DNA of 64,000 nt from Serinus canaria (GCF_022539315.1 NC_066319.1:30156093-30220092); one strand, 5' to 3'; numbered from the stretch's first letter, positions 23,301 to 34,556 are shown. Notes: a model not told the origin generated them from the sequence alone. Numbers and translations: made by a program.

Positions 23301-26300
23301 CTGGTGCAGGACTTGACTCTCCAGCTGAGGATGTACAAACATGGTGAGGGAGAGAACTCCTGAAGTGAGTGAGCCCAGTTTAAAGGGCAGAGGATGGGTG
23401 GGTGTGAGTTTGGGAAGTCTGAGATGTAAAACAAACTTCTTTCAGGGCTATGGAACTGGAATCCTATGCTTGAGGAAAGGAAGGGCGGGCCATTCTTATG
23501 GTCAGCAGAGTCAAAAATTTGATATAAGGAGGTGGAAACAGATTTTTTCCTTATTGTTATTAGATTTTCCCCCCCTTTCTTTTCATTTTGACAAATGACA
23601 ATGAAGGAGAAGGTGGGCTTGGAAGTATACCTTCCCCATGCATACAAATGACACAACAACTTGCTGCCCCTCATCTATCACCTGTTTTAAAATGCTGCTG
23701 CCCATGGAGCTGATTACTTGACATGTAGGTTAACAGAAATGTGCTGGACCATTTCACATTTTGTCTGAAATGGTATTCTTTGGTATGTTAAGAAAAGACA
23801 CTGAGAACAAGAACATAATTATGCCACTGTATAAATTCGTATTTCTACTGTATCTTGAATGTTATATGAAGTTCTGGTTTCCTTCATCAAAAAATGATGC
23901 AGCAGAACTGGAAAAGGTTCAGAGAAGGGCAAGATGGACAATAGAACTTCCATATGAAAAAATGGGCTAAGGACTACTAAGCCTAAAAAAAGATACAAAC
24001 CAAGAGTGAAGCAATATTAAACAGAAATCAAAAGTGACATGAATAGATTAATTTCTCCCAGTACAAGAACTAGGCAAAATCAAGTCAAACTAGTGGGAGC
24101 CAGCTCAAAGTAAATGAGGTCATTTTTCATGCAACAGGTGAAAGCTGTGGAGCTCCTTGTCAAGGCATATTGTGCATCCCAGTGCTTTATCTGGGTTCAA
24201 GGGGAATTGAGACAAGTTTATGGCCATTGAAGCAGACATTAAATAAACAGAAACCAGATCTGACTCAGAAATCCTAAGCTCAAACTAGTTAGATGCTGAA
24301 AGAGAGTACAAGTGGAAGCTATTGCATGTACTTGCCCTTAGCAGCTTTTCCTCCGGCAGCCATGTAAGGCTGCTGCTGGAGGCTGGGCTATACACACTCT
24401 TGATGCAAGTCACATGTAATCATTGTATACTAGTTTAATAAGACCCACAAAACTTCTACATCATCCTAATCTAGCCTCTCTATGCTTTCAGCTGACGAAA
24501 GATTTAAATATATTACATATATGTTCCTGCTTAAAATAGGGTATAATGTTAAAAAGCAAAACTTCCTGCCTAGCTCTGGTAGAGAAGGTGGGCAGAGGAT
24601 AAGGGAGCTGGACGGCAGGAGAGCCGTGCAAGCTCTGTGCAACTGTGTGCAACGAATCCTGCTGGACACAGGACTGTCTTGAGGCAATGGGGCCACAACC
24701 TCAAAAGGCCAAGACTGCCCAGAATAAAGAGCACAAAACAGTTCTTTGAGACAATGCAGGTGAATTGTCCTGCTGTATATCTAACATCAGTGTTCAGTGC
24801 TGCTGTCTCTCCTGTACAACCCCTTCAGTCTCCACAGGTTCTTCTGAATTTCCTCAGCTCTCGCAGCACCATGACAGTGGTAACATGCTTTCTGCTTGTA
24901 GCATTGTGACAGCTGAGAAATTATTTTGCAATTAAGAAATAATTGTGGTAATGCCCCACTTATTTTTTATTGTGGGAAAATAGAAAATGCAGGTTATAAC
25001 TTGACTGAGATCATACAAGGATTGCTGATAGGAACCTAGTTGTTCTGCCTCCAGTCCTCCACCTAGGTCGGTTGATCTTATTAAGATAGTGCCATCTCTG
25101 AGTGGGATGGTGAGATGTTTGGACTGATTATTTACGGAAAGGAGTGTACATGTTTGTATTTTACTCAATTAAATTTTATGCTGGAAAGGCATGGAAAGCA
25201 AGTGCCCAAATGCAGAGTTCTCTTTTGTTTCAAGCCACTGAGGAAGAATGTCCTGCCAGCCTTTATAGTCTCCGTTTGGATGTTGGGTTTTTTTGTTTGT
25301 TTGTTTGTTTGTTTCTCCTCACTAGCCGCCTTGCCAATTGAAAAGAATCCTTCCGAGGACCCGACCACGGCAGAAAAAAACAGCGGTCCAAAAACAAGCA
25401 GTGAGGCAATTCCTGTTAACCCCAGTTAGGTTTTCCGTGATGGGAGCCAGACCCGAGGGCGCCCTGGCAATGGGGCTGGAGCCCCCCGAGGGCCAGCGGA
25501 CCCGGCCGGCGGGCGAGGAGGAGCGGGTGCGTGCGAGGGCCCGGCCGGGCCGTGTTTGCGCTCGGAGGCTGTGTTTATATCGCTGGCTAAATTTAGCCTC
25601 TGACTCATCGGCGCTGCTGACGAGAGTCAGCGCTGCCCGCAGGCTCCAGCCCTGCACCTGCCCTCCCGCCGCCTCCCCCGCAGCCGGGCGGCTCCGCGCC
25701 CACCCCTTCCCCCCTGCGCCGGGATATTTTTCCTGTAAAAACTTTTAAAGCGTTATTTTAAGCAAACCCCGAGGCAGACTTTAATCACTAGGGGGGGTCT
25801 CCGCAGCAGTGAGCAGTTTTGGGAGCGCCTCCCTTCTGCTGGTGAAGGAATGGATGCCAAACATGGGTCACCGGGTCCTACGGCCCGCGCAAGGCAGGCG
25901 GTGAGCACCGCGAGCTGCGGAACAGCCCTGCCCCATCACACGCAGGTTCAGTCAATAAACCCTTAAAAAGGTCAAAAAATCTTACAGCTGCCGCCTGTGG
26001 CTGGGCGGTGTGGGGTGTCCTCGCCTGGGTATCTCTTCCAGCACTCACACACACCCCTCCACACCCAGAGCATGGGGGCGAGCCGTGCCGGAGCCCGGGC
26101 CGCAGATACAGAGTGGTATCAGGCACGGTTCTGTGGAAATGTGGCATCTTTATGTACCGTATTTGTGGAAAATAAGCCAGCGTGCCCCTCGGAATGGGGA
26201 AGGAGGGGAAGGCCGAGGGCCTGGGAACGCAGTGGCCGGTGGTTGCCCTTCCCAGGTTGCCGTCAGCTGGCTGTTGCCATGGCGGCTGTCTGCTTCCCCT

Positions 26301-29300
26301 TCCTGCCCGCGCTGGAGGGGAAGGCGCGAGTGGCTGCGTGTTTGTTTTTAAACGCGGAGAAAGCCGAGAAAGGGCTCACCTGCGCAGCTGCGCCAGCAGC
26401 AGGTTTGGGGCAACAGCCCTCGCTGCTTGCTGCTCAGAACCAGCGCCTCAGTCCGTGCCCTCTCCCGTGCTTGGGCTGGGCAGCCCATGCATTAGGTTTG
26501 GGGGTCCCCTGCACCCTGCATCCTTTTGGCTTTACCCAGTGCTGTCTATCCTCTCTCTATAAACACACGCGTTGCTTCTCTTGTTCCAAAGTCTGATGGG
26601 GCTCATGAGAAAGGAAGCAATACTTGACATGATGCCTCTTTTACTACAAGTTGAGTCCCATGTAAGAGTCATTGCAAGACAGAAGGATGGAGTTTCCGGA
26701 GGAAGGTCTCTCATCCTCTTTATTGTGTTACCATGAGAAACTATGTGGCTGAGCTCCTCTTTCATTTTTTTTTCCTCTGTTTTTTTCTGCCTCCTTTTTT
26801 TCTCTGCTGGTTCTACACAAGCATTATACTTTGGTCATTAGGAATCACAGCTGGAAAGATTTGTATTTGACTTCCAATGGCCTGCATTTCTCTCTCCAGT
26901 AAGGGAACACCTCCTGTAACCTCTGTTGCCTTGGGGATTGTGACTTTCTAGTCTTTCTAAGCTAAAGCATATTTTGTGGTAGCACAATATGCCTCCAGCC
27001 ACCTGGCAGCCAAAACAGCCTTCAGCGATGAGTCAGCAACTGCTCCCGGTGTGCAAGTATTTTTGTATTCAGTGAATAAATACAATCCCAAGAACTTGTT
27101 ACTAATACTTGTATTAGTCATTAAAGGAAGAATAATGTTTTTATGTACACATATACCATTATTGTTCTTTTGCTCTCACAGCACCATTTAGGGCCATATT
27201 AATCCTTCTAGTTAAGAAGGGATCAGAATATGACCCTTAATTGTCTGGAAGCTATGAAGCAAAGTCAGAAGCTGCCCATGAGATCAAGAGAGTAGACGGT
27301 GTAGTACACTCTGTCTGGAGTGTACCAGATAGACCCACATACAACATGTGCATATGACAAGCATATTTACTTTTTTAAACAGGGATGTTAATGGCACTGT
27401 ATATCAAGTGTAAAAATGAGTCTTATTAATCTGTTAAACATTTATACTCATGGATTCAAGGAGCTGTGTCAGAGGGACAGCATTTTCTTTGAAGTGCATC
27501 ACCTGTCCTGATCTTCCCTTTGATCACCCTGTGCAAAGGCTTGGTAGGAGTACAAAAGGTTTTGACGTCTGGGGTGCTATCTGCCAGATATGTATCTGTA
27601 AGCTTACAGTGTGAAACATGTATTAGGAATTAATTATGGGGAAGGACTAAGTGTCGGGTCAGGCATGTTCCTCTTTCATTTGCTTCCAGTAAAAGTCTTG
27701 CATGTTTTTTTTTGTGTTTGTTTACAAGTAGTCTGGTTTTTGGTTCAGCACAGTTCATGGAAGAGGCTTCACTAATGTACTGTTGCTGCAGAGAACACTT
27801 TTCCTGTAAAATGGCCTTTTCTTGTGACTCATTGAAGCATTCATGCTAACATTTCAGACAGACAGTCTCTTAAGGATATCCCCTTTAAAAAGCAGCAGCT
27901 GCAATAGGAAATGGTTTTATGTGTTTCCAGCTTTGTGTTGACTTACTGTATTCACAAGTCTACTCTTCTTTAGTTACAGTTAGTGTAGAGGGCAAAAGTG
28001 GCTTCTTTCCTTCTTGGGAAGGAAGCCTCAAAAGGGTTATTTTGTTGCTCCCACATGGAGGTGGCAAAGTGTTCATCCCTGATATTTTTGTACAGTAGTG
28101 ACTTTGAAGATTGAGTTTTTTGATAAAGGGCAAATCAGCCTTGTGAAGCTTAGGGAAAGGATACACCAGTGTCACAATAGTTATGAATCTTAGAAAAATG
28201 TCTCAAAATATATTGCATTAAAAAAATATATGCCACGTTCATGGCATCACTCTTCTGAGTTTTCTGTCCATCCTGAAAGCTAAGTTATACTACACCAAAA
28301 ACTCCTCAGTCTTGAAATATTTAAGAATTTTGGTCTTAGCTGAAGTATGTCTGGGGAAAAAGACACAGAAACTTGTGAAAAGGGCATTTTTAGTTATTTC
28401 CATAAAATGTTTACTGCAAATAATATCTGTCATTCTGTTCTGTGACTCTTGTCCCTGTGTCTTGTCTGTGGCTGCATTAGTACCACAGAAAGCAGATCAG
28501 CCCAGCAGTGAAGCCATAACTCTAAACACCATTAGCTGGGCTTGCTGCTGAAGCATGTAGTCCCAGCTTGCTCCTCTTCACAGATCATCATATTTCTCTT
28601 GTCCTGGAACAAGCATCAGTCTGAGTACATGGATCAGGTAGTTTAGGATGATCTGTTAAACAGTAAGTGCAGCTTTATCAGATTAGTTCTGGCCTTGATC
28701 ATTGTGGTGCTGTAGTTCGCTTTCCAGCGCTGCTGTTGGGAGAGGACATCATGAGTGAGCTGCTCCAGTACGTGGGCCACACCCAAGTGTGTATGGGGCC
28801 ACACCACCATGGGAGAAAATGCTGACTGAATACAGACCTAGGGAAATACAAGCAAGGCCTGGGTCTAGGAATAAAAACTGGAAAGGTGCCCTCAAGGTAG
28901 TGCTCTGGTTTTTACTTCAAAACAAAATGGTGTCAACATTCTTAAAAAAGTTATTTGAGATGGTATGCTTCTTATAAGCAAGGAGAACCAAGGGTAAAAT
29001 ATTTCCTATTCTGCTCTTGCATGGAAATCTCCTTGAATGTATTAGGAAAATACATTAGGAAATAATTTCAATTGGAAAAGGACAAAACTGCTGTACCAAA
29101 AAGTGACTTCAAGAGGCAGTGAAATAAACACAATAGAATATAAAGTAAAATACATATTAGAGTTTTACTCAGTATTTGTCTTATCACATCCCACTGATTC
29201 TCTTGCAGGCCTGTAAACCATAAAGTACAGTTCTAAAACTCTTATTTACCAGATAAAGCCTTAATGCCTTCCTCAAAAAATTCCCCCCTTAAAAAAAAAG

Positions 29301-31930
29301 GGATATGAGGTCAGTCTCAGTCCTTCCACTGTTTTTTTCCAGAACATGGCCTCCTTTACCCATCACTGGAAAGAGCAGGTAATCCTATTCTCCTGAGGTG
29401 AGGTAGAAAACTTGAGGAACCAGAATAATTAGAAATCTGTTACTATATGAGAAGCACAAAGCAGCCTCTTACATGAAGGAGGACATCAATATGGGGATTC
29501 TTACATGTGTTTAGGCTCCCAGCATGGTGAAATAGTAAAACTGTACATGCCAAATCAGGACTCCTCCTGTGTGCCCCCAAATTAACCCCCTTTATAAAAA
29601 TTCCATTAGAGTTTCCATTAGAGAGGGTCCACCAATGAAGCTGAGATGCATTTCAAGCTTAGGATTTCTGTACCAAGTTTTAAACAGCCTTTTGCCTTTC
29701 CCTTACTAGATCTCTATAAGACAAGTTTTTACCCTCTTGGCTGCCAATAGAATAAAATAATCTAACAAAGCAGATTGTCTCTGCAATATGTTTGTCCACT
29801 GTGCTCTCTTAGCATAGTTCCTGGCTTGTGGAAACTGCAGAAGAGCACTTTGTTCTTGCACGCCACTTCATTGAGGTCTTACCCAAAGGTCTCTATTTAA
29901 GGAATCTGCCTAAGCTGTAATAGCTTGGTGAAAACATGGTATCTACATGTCACAGGGATGTTGTGGCTCTCTGTGCAGTTAGAACAGTTTTAGGAGTGTG
30001 GCTGTATGGAGGAGGTTGCTAAGAATCTCTGGAGTTTGATGAGGAAGGCAAACCTGGTCAAACTGAGATGCAAGTAACAAACCAAAAACTTTTCTTTTGC
30101 TTTTTGAGACCAAATTAGTGGGTTTTAACCCAGTCCTACAGGACAGTTTAAAAAAGATTGTTTTCACCTGTAAACCTAGCAATGCCTGTGCAATCAGTGA
30201 GGACTGAACCCAGGACTAGTTACTTTAAAATAAATAATAGCAGGCTCTAGAGCCACTGCTTACAGGTTATGCTACAAACACAGTGCTCTTGAAATGTGTG
30301 GTGGGATCTGTGTGAACTCCTCCAAATCCATTTCTTTTTCTTGTTAAGTCTTGAGGGCAAGAATAATGACCCACTGCTAAGATGCAAGATGAGCACAAGT
30401 TTTCTGGAAGCCTGTTTTGTGTGTGCTTGTGATTCAAATGGCACAGATCTACTCACACTGGAATATGAACATAATTTAATGGCTATCTGGAAGGGCTTTG
30501 AAGAGCTGTCTATTGACACATCTCCAATACACCAACTCCAGTTGCAGCTCTCTTATTTGTGATTATGTAAAAAATGCCTTGCAACTGTGTTGTTCTGCCC
30601 CGTTGGGCTAATCTGAGTTGAAACATCTTGTTCATATAATGTGCTTCAGTGCTCTTTTATGAACTCCTGTGTACTGAGGCAAAGTTGTGGGAAGCCAATC
30701 TTCTGTTTCCTCGTCTGCTGGGGATTGGGGAGGGGGGTAGGGGGCGGAGATTTGGGCTGGTTTGTTTTGTTTTCCAGAAATGATCATGCCTGCTTAGCAA
30801 ATATGGAATTCTGGATGAGAAAATGAAGACTGACTTCTAATAGAGAGTCGGTTATTGAGGTGAAATAGTATCCCAGACTGGGCAATGTAAGGAGAAACCC
30901 ACCTGTTTGTATGAGATGCCATTAAAGTGCAGGAGGGTGGGGGTATAATCGGAGCCACTTTTGCAGGGGCGATTACTTATAACAAAAGGAGGAACAGCGT
31001 CCCTGTCCCAAAGCTGCATTATGTAGTCTGGTGTCCCCCTGAAACTCAACTCCCATGTTTCTTCCTTGACAATGGGACCTGAAATAACCTCTTGGTTTTG
31101 GTTTTTTGTGTGTTTTCAAGTATGTTCTTGCTTAAGGTTTAATTGGCTCCAGTCAGTAGGAAAGGGCTCCAAGGCTGATTATTTATGGCTTACTGTCAAA
31201 AGTGGCTATAAAAAGGGCAGTATTATCTTGGAGATGCTGGGAAGGAAAATGTGGTGGGGGGAGGGTGGGGGAGTGTGTGTGTGCACGAATGTGTTTTCTT
31301 GTACTAGATGAAATCAGAGTTTTGCTGTCTCAGCAGTGTGGTTTAAATTGAAGATTAACCCTTTGACCTTCACGGTGTCAAATCACTTACAGATGGATCA
31401 CCAGTTATATTTTTTTCTTTTTTTTACTTTCGGGGTGAAGGGGGGCTTTTTTTTTTTAAAAAAAAAAAAAAAGGTTGTTTGTTCATGCAGCTGGGGCTTT
31501 TGAAAGGCTCAGAAGCCAATCTGATTAAAAACAGCACTTGGCTAAACTCTGCGAAATCCTACAAGCAAAAAAAAAAAGTTTAATCCTCTTGTGCACAATG
31601 CATAAAGGGTCTGCTCTTTTCTTTTTGTAATGTTAGAGCTACAATTATTTCTGGAGAACTTATCATTTCCCTCTCTCCCCTCATCCCTTGCTGCACCCCC
31701 TTGTTATGCTGATGGGATTAAAGTGTCTGCTCTTGAAAAGTGTAACTGAGTTGTTATTGGAAAAGAGAAGTGGTATGTTGCAATTTTAGAAATATAAATA
31801 ACCTTGCTTTAACTGTTCTTCTCTACAGCATCAGCAGAACAGAAATCAAGTGTGGTGGCAGCTTTTTCTCTTCCTACACAACTTGGCCTTAAACACAGAG
31901 GTGAACAGGAACCACACTGGGCAGAGGTGA
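17076..31930 (+). CDS. BMF: BMF, Bcl-2-modifying factor (BH3-only apoptosis activator), three coding exons
   Basis: The CDS joins 17076-17391, 18335-18498 and 31829-31930 and encodes 193 residues (human about 184). BMF is a BH3-only protein that binds pro-survival BCL2 relatives and triggers mitochondrial apoptosis, notably on loss of attachment. It is held on actin-based myosin V motors through dynein light chain 2. Visible features are an acidic N-terminus, a conserved LQLFPLTHCCGPG-type block (about 56-67) and a dynein-light-chain motif KATQT (76-80). A proline-directed site (Ser82-Pro83) follows. The BH3 helix is at about 139-157 with Leu146, Ala150 and Asp151, and a hydrophobic C-terminal helix spans about 168-181 (VWWQLFLFLHNLAL). 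The ATG has a strong context (GCAATGG). All splice phases agree (1 then 0). The identification is firm from similarity along the whole length; sites are numbered on the predicted protein. Confidence 0.96.
17392..18334 (+). other. BMF: BMF intron 2
   Basis: This 943-bp intron runs from GTAAGAGC to CTGTTTTGTAG. No other feature is seen in it. Confidence 0.85.
18335..18498 (+). CDS. BMF: BMF exon 3 (BH3 domain exon)
   Basis: It encodes the end of Gly106 to Arg160. The linker (PPAGFVLDPHLQEEPREG) is divergent. The BH3 core EVQIARKLQCIADQFHRLH matches mammalian BMF almost exactly, including the hydrophobic and Asp positions that contact the groove of pro-survival BCL2 proteins. The donor is CAGAGG|GTAGGG. 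Retention of intron 3 would add an 18-residue unrelated tail before a stop at 18553-18555, keeping BH3 but losing the C-terminal helix. Confidence 0.95.
19309..19501 (+). other. Possible alternative (cassette) exon in BMF intron 3
   Basis: The segment is bordered by an acceptor-like CCCATTCAG and a very good donor AAAG|GTAAGTG, and is 193 nt long. Joined in phase to BMF exon 3 it would reach a stop within nine codons (TAG at 19333-19335). It would therefore act as a truncating or decay-inducing exon. There is no transcript support. Confidence 0.2.
19745..20195. promoter_or_regulatory. Intronic CpG island
   Basis: About 450 bp of very high CpG and GC content stand in AT-rich intron sequence. 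It contains a forkhead motif GTAAACA (20073-20079) overlapping a TCF/LEF-type AACAAAG (20076-20082), and a CTTTGTTTGA near its right edge. The long open frames in it come from GC richness and show no protein similarity. It may be an internal or antisense promoter, or an enhancer island. Confidence 0.5.
22325..22475 (+). mobile_element. MIR-like (CORE-SINE) fragment
   Basis: The order of motifs follows MIR: 'gggctcaggtc', 'gagccactgacttgctgtat', 'gacctcagacaagtct', 'cttgacctctttgtgcttca', then 'catctggaaag'. The element is strongly diverged and non-coding. Confidence 0.7.
23765..24260 (+). mobile_element. Ancient CR1/L3-type LINE fragment (RT end plus 3'UTR)
   Basis: A broken frame near 23860-23970 retains the end of a CR1-type ORF2: 'LECYMKFWFPS', then 'AELEKVQRRARW' and 'LPYEKMG'. 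Non-coding remains follow in the order expected for the old CR1 3' region ('gtacaagaactaggcaaaatc', 'gtggagctccttgtcaagg', 'gggttcaaggggaattg', 'tatggccattga'). It is far more decayed than avian-specific CR1 copies. Confidence 0.75.
25000..25100 (-). mobile_element. MIR-like fragment, reverse orientation
   Basis: The sequence 'taacttgactgagatcatac' followed by 'ggaacctagttgttctgcct' and 'ccagtcctccacc' corresponds to the reverse complement of the MIR core. It is short and diverged. Confidence 0.45.
25288..25314 (+). repeat. (TTTG)n microsatellite
   Basis: Six to seven TTTG units follow a T-run immediately left of the second intronic CpG-rich segment. Confidence 0.9.
25430..26420. promoter_or_regulatory. 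Second intronic CpG-rich region with clustered motifs
   Basis: CpG density is highest at 25435-25720 and moderate to about 26400. It holds a perfect palindromic MEF2 site CTAAATTTAG (25587-25596), then an AP-1 site TGACTCA (25601-25607), then a short inverted repeat GCTGAC-gaga-GTCAGC (about 25616-25631). Further right, GTTGCCATGGCGGC (26273-26286) combines an RFX left half with a YY1-type core. It is likely an enhancer or alternative promoter; no exon can be tied to it. Confidence 0.45.
30720..30744 (+). other. Strong G-quadruplex motif in BMF intron 3
   Basis: Four guanine runs of 4, 4, 6 and 5 bases are separated by loops of 3, 1 and 2 bases. They lie on the coding strand about 1.1 kb before exon 4. 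The motif satisfies the strict consensus for a stable quadruplex in both DNA and the pre-mRNA. Confidence 0.8.
31829..31930 (+). CDS. BMF: BMF exon 4, coding part (C-terminus)
   Basis: The acceptor TTCTTCTCTACAG|CATCAG begins in phase 0. It encodes residues 161-193, starting HQQNRNQVWWQ and ending GQR before TGA (31928-31930). The hydrophobic VWWQLFLFLHNLAL helix matches the conserved BMF tail that aids membrane association. The exon continues as the 3'UTR. Confidence 0.95.
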   Translation, partial: HQQNRNQVWWQLFLFLHNLALNTEVNRNHTGQR

Positions 31931-33109
31931 GCTTCGCCCGCCTGTTTCAGGCCACATCCAGTCTGCAGGGAGCACTGAACAAACACTGGTTCGGGGGCGA
32001 GACGTTGCACACCGCCGGCCGGATGTGAGGACTCTGACTTTCTGATACTCGTCTTCAAGTTTGGGTGTTTTTATGGACTCTTCTTTGCTGCTGCCTGCCT
32101 CGTGAGGCAGGGAGCTCTTGTCCAACACTGTTGAAGGAAAGCCAGAATGTGGGTGTGTTTGGTAAAGCTTGCTGCTGGTTCCCCGCACCGGTGACCTCTG
32201 TGCAAGGGAGGCAGGTATTAGACTGACGGCTTCCTCTGCCCTGTGTAGTAGTGGATGGTAGAGTGCAGGAGTGTCATTTTGGCTGCTAGTTAAAAGTGAT
32301 GCCTGGGATTGATGACTAAACATACATCTTTATCTTTTAGAGCAGAGATGCTCAATTCCTCCACATCTTTAGCAAGGAAAAACATTCAAGTAGCTTGGTT
32401 CCATCAGGTTACTTGTTTTATTCATTGGTTATTGTTTATTTCATTCCACCCTGTGTGAGAGAAAATCACAAAGAAATCTGAACTCTTCAGCCATTCCATT
32501 GGGCACCACTTGCAGCGCTCTCACAAGAAGTTGTTCTTTGTCATTGCCATCAATTAAAAAAAAAAACAAACCAAAACAGTAGAACAGGCTGAAAAAGAAA
32601 ACTTCTTGGTGTAGCTGGTGGCTATTAGCTTCTGCCACTGCCTGCTTTCAGTTCAGTGTTCTCAGTGCCCATGAGCCAGCAGGAAGCCAAAATCCATGGA
32701 ATATGGCGCAAGTGTCATTCTTCTACAATGCTAATGTATATGTTTTTAGTAGTTTTATGATGGATGTTTATTTTATTTTGGTTTTCTTTTCTCTTACTAT
32801 ATAATGTGGTTGGTCAGGAACGCTTAGATCCCAGGCATCTGATAATTTTGCTTCAGGATTTGACAGGGAAATTAATTAGCATCTAGTCTGATATGTACAC
32901 TGTACAAGCAGTCTGTCCATTACTCTAGTGTGTAGTATTTGGAGGCTGCTGTAAGCATATATTGACTAGCAGCAGCAATGTTATTTCAAGGGAGATCGTC
33001 CGTCAGTTTGTATGCACTCAGAGGTTTGTCCGTATGGCTGACACTATTGGACCAGCACAGGGAAACTACCCTACCAAAATGAAGTAGCCTTAAATATTGA
33101 AGCTGCTTC

Positions 33110-33116
33110 ATGTAGC
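33110..33116 (+). promoter_or_regulatory. BMF: miR-221/222 seed match in BMF 3'UTR
   Basis: ATGTAGC is a 7mer-m8 match to the miR-221/222 seed. miR-221 has been reported to repress mammalian BMF, which makes this match more interesting than a random one. Confidence 0.45.
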
Positions 33117-34548
33117 CTTAAATATACTTAGTTCACAGACCCAGTGACAGCTAGGGTCAAACATGAACAGAGAAGCAATACAGACCTTACTATTTTTTCT
33201 GATAATTTCCATATTGCCACTGCACCTTGTTGTAGGTATCAAATGATTAAACCAGCTTGAGGAAGAGCTGTCCAGAGAATTGCTCTTCAGTTGTGTTAGA
33301 AATGTCCAGCTGCAGGTGTTGAGAAATTAGTCTGCTCTTGATCCACTCTGAAAAATACTCATTACTGTACGGAAGAGTAGTTTACTTGCACATATGCTTT
33401 CCTTCTCCACCCGTCTTTGCATATTTGTCTCTAATTCCTGCTTTCTCTGGTATTTGTGTAATCTCATCATTGCACTGTAGTGTCTGGTAACAGTTTGCTG
33501 AACTTAGTTAAATTTGGACCTTCTTGCTTTCTCTCAGACCTGTTCTCTTTGATTTTCATCCTGTGTCTACTGTGGCAAAATGTACTTTAGCTCCCTGAGA
33601 GGTTTCCAAGCCTTTTTCACCCTCATATATTCACAGTCACTCTCTTTAAACATAAGAAGAGAGTTTATGTGAGAAAAGATTTTTTTTTCTCCTTTCGTGT
33701 AATTTTTCTAGCTAGAGCTAGAGTAATATGTTTCTCCATGATGGTAAATAATTCATATAAACGAATCTCAAGTAATATTTTTGGGGGTGGGTTTTATGGA
33801 GAGGGAGGGTGGGAGGTTTTTTTTAGGGGTGTGAATTGTTTTTAGTTTGTATTGTTCCTTTAAGCATGTGCACTACAAAGTTACCCAGAGTGATCTAAGT
33901 GATAGCTGTTGCTGACTATGCTGCAGCAGGATGGAAGCTGCTCTCTTCTCATGCTGCCAGAGACGAGGCTTTCCATCCTTTGCTTTGCACAGTCTGCTTG
34001 ATGTAAACGCTGGTCACTGGAGAAAGAGGACTTAAATGGTGGGGAAAGCCTGAGGTGTAGTGCAAGCACAGTTTGAGCTGGGGACCCCTGAGAAGCCAAA
34101 TGTTAAGGAGAAGACTCTTAAATAAGAAGCTCTTTAAGAGGCAGAAGTGGAAGTGTGGGGGCTCAGGAAGCAACACAGCAATGATGCCTCCCCATGTGGC
34201 ATGCCTTTGGATGTGATGCTTGCATTTCCCTCTGCTTGCCAGGACCCTTTTATAGGAACAGTCAATGCTACATCATAACAGCCCTGCAAACTATGAAAAA
34301 TTCAGCAACTTCTGACATTTAAAAATCATCGCAAACTTTCCCCTTTCCCTCTGCCTTGACTTGATGGTCAAACAGGCTAATGAGGCCTGTCTTCTGGATG
34401 CATCAGCTGGAAAGATTAGTCTGGTACTGCCACTTTCTGGTGTTAAGATCTGACCAATTTATCTAGGACGAGACTCTTCTTAACATGGAGAAACAAGTAC
34501 CTGAAATGGTTCCTCAGTCAGGCTGCTGGCCTCAGTAAAGTCATTTGG

Positions 34549-34556
34549 CTCAGGGA
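34549..34556 (+). promoter_or_regulatory. BMF: miR-125 8mer seed match in BMF 3'UTR
   Basis: CTCAGGGA is a full 8mer match for miR-125a/b. miR-125b has been reported to target mammalian Bmf. Confidence 0.5.

Larger units (their letters stand above)
18499..31828 (+). other. BMF: BMF intron 3 (13.3 kb)
   Basis: A long intron runs from GTAGGG to TTCTTCTCTACAG. It contains two CpG-rich segments, a MIR-like SINE, an ancient CR1 fragment, a (TTTG)n run and a G-quadruplex motif, each listed separately. The stretch 26421-30700 shows no recognisable gene or repeat. Poly-T/poly-A runs occur near 31438-31475. Confidence 0.9.
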
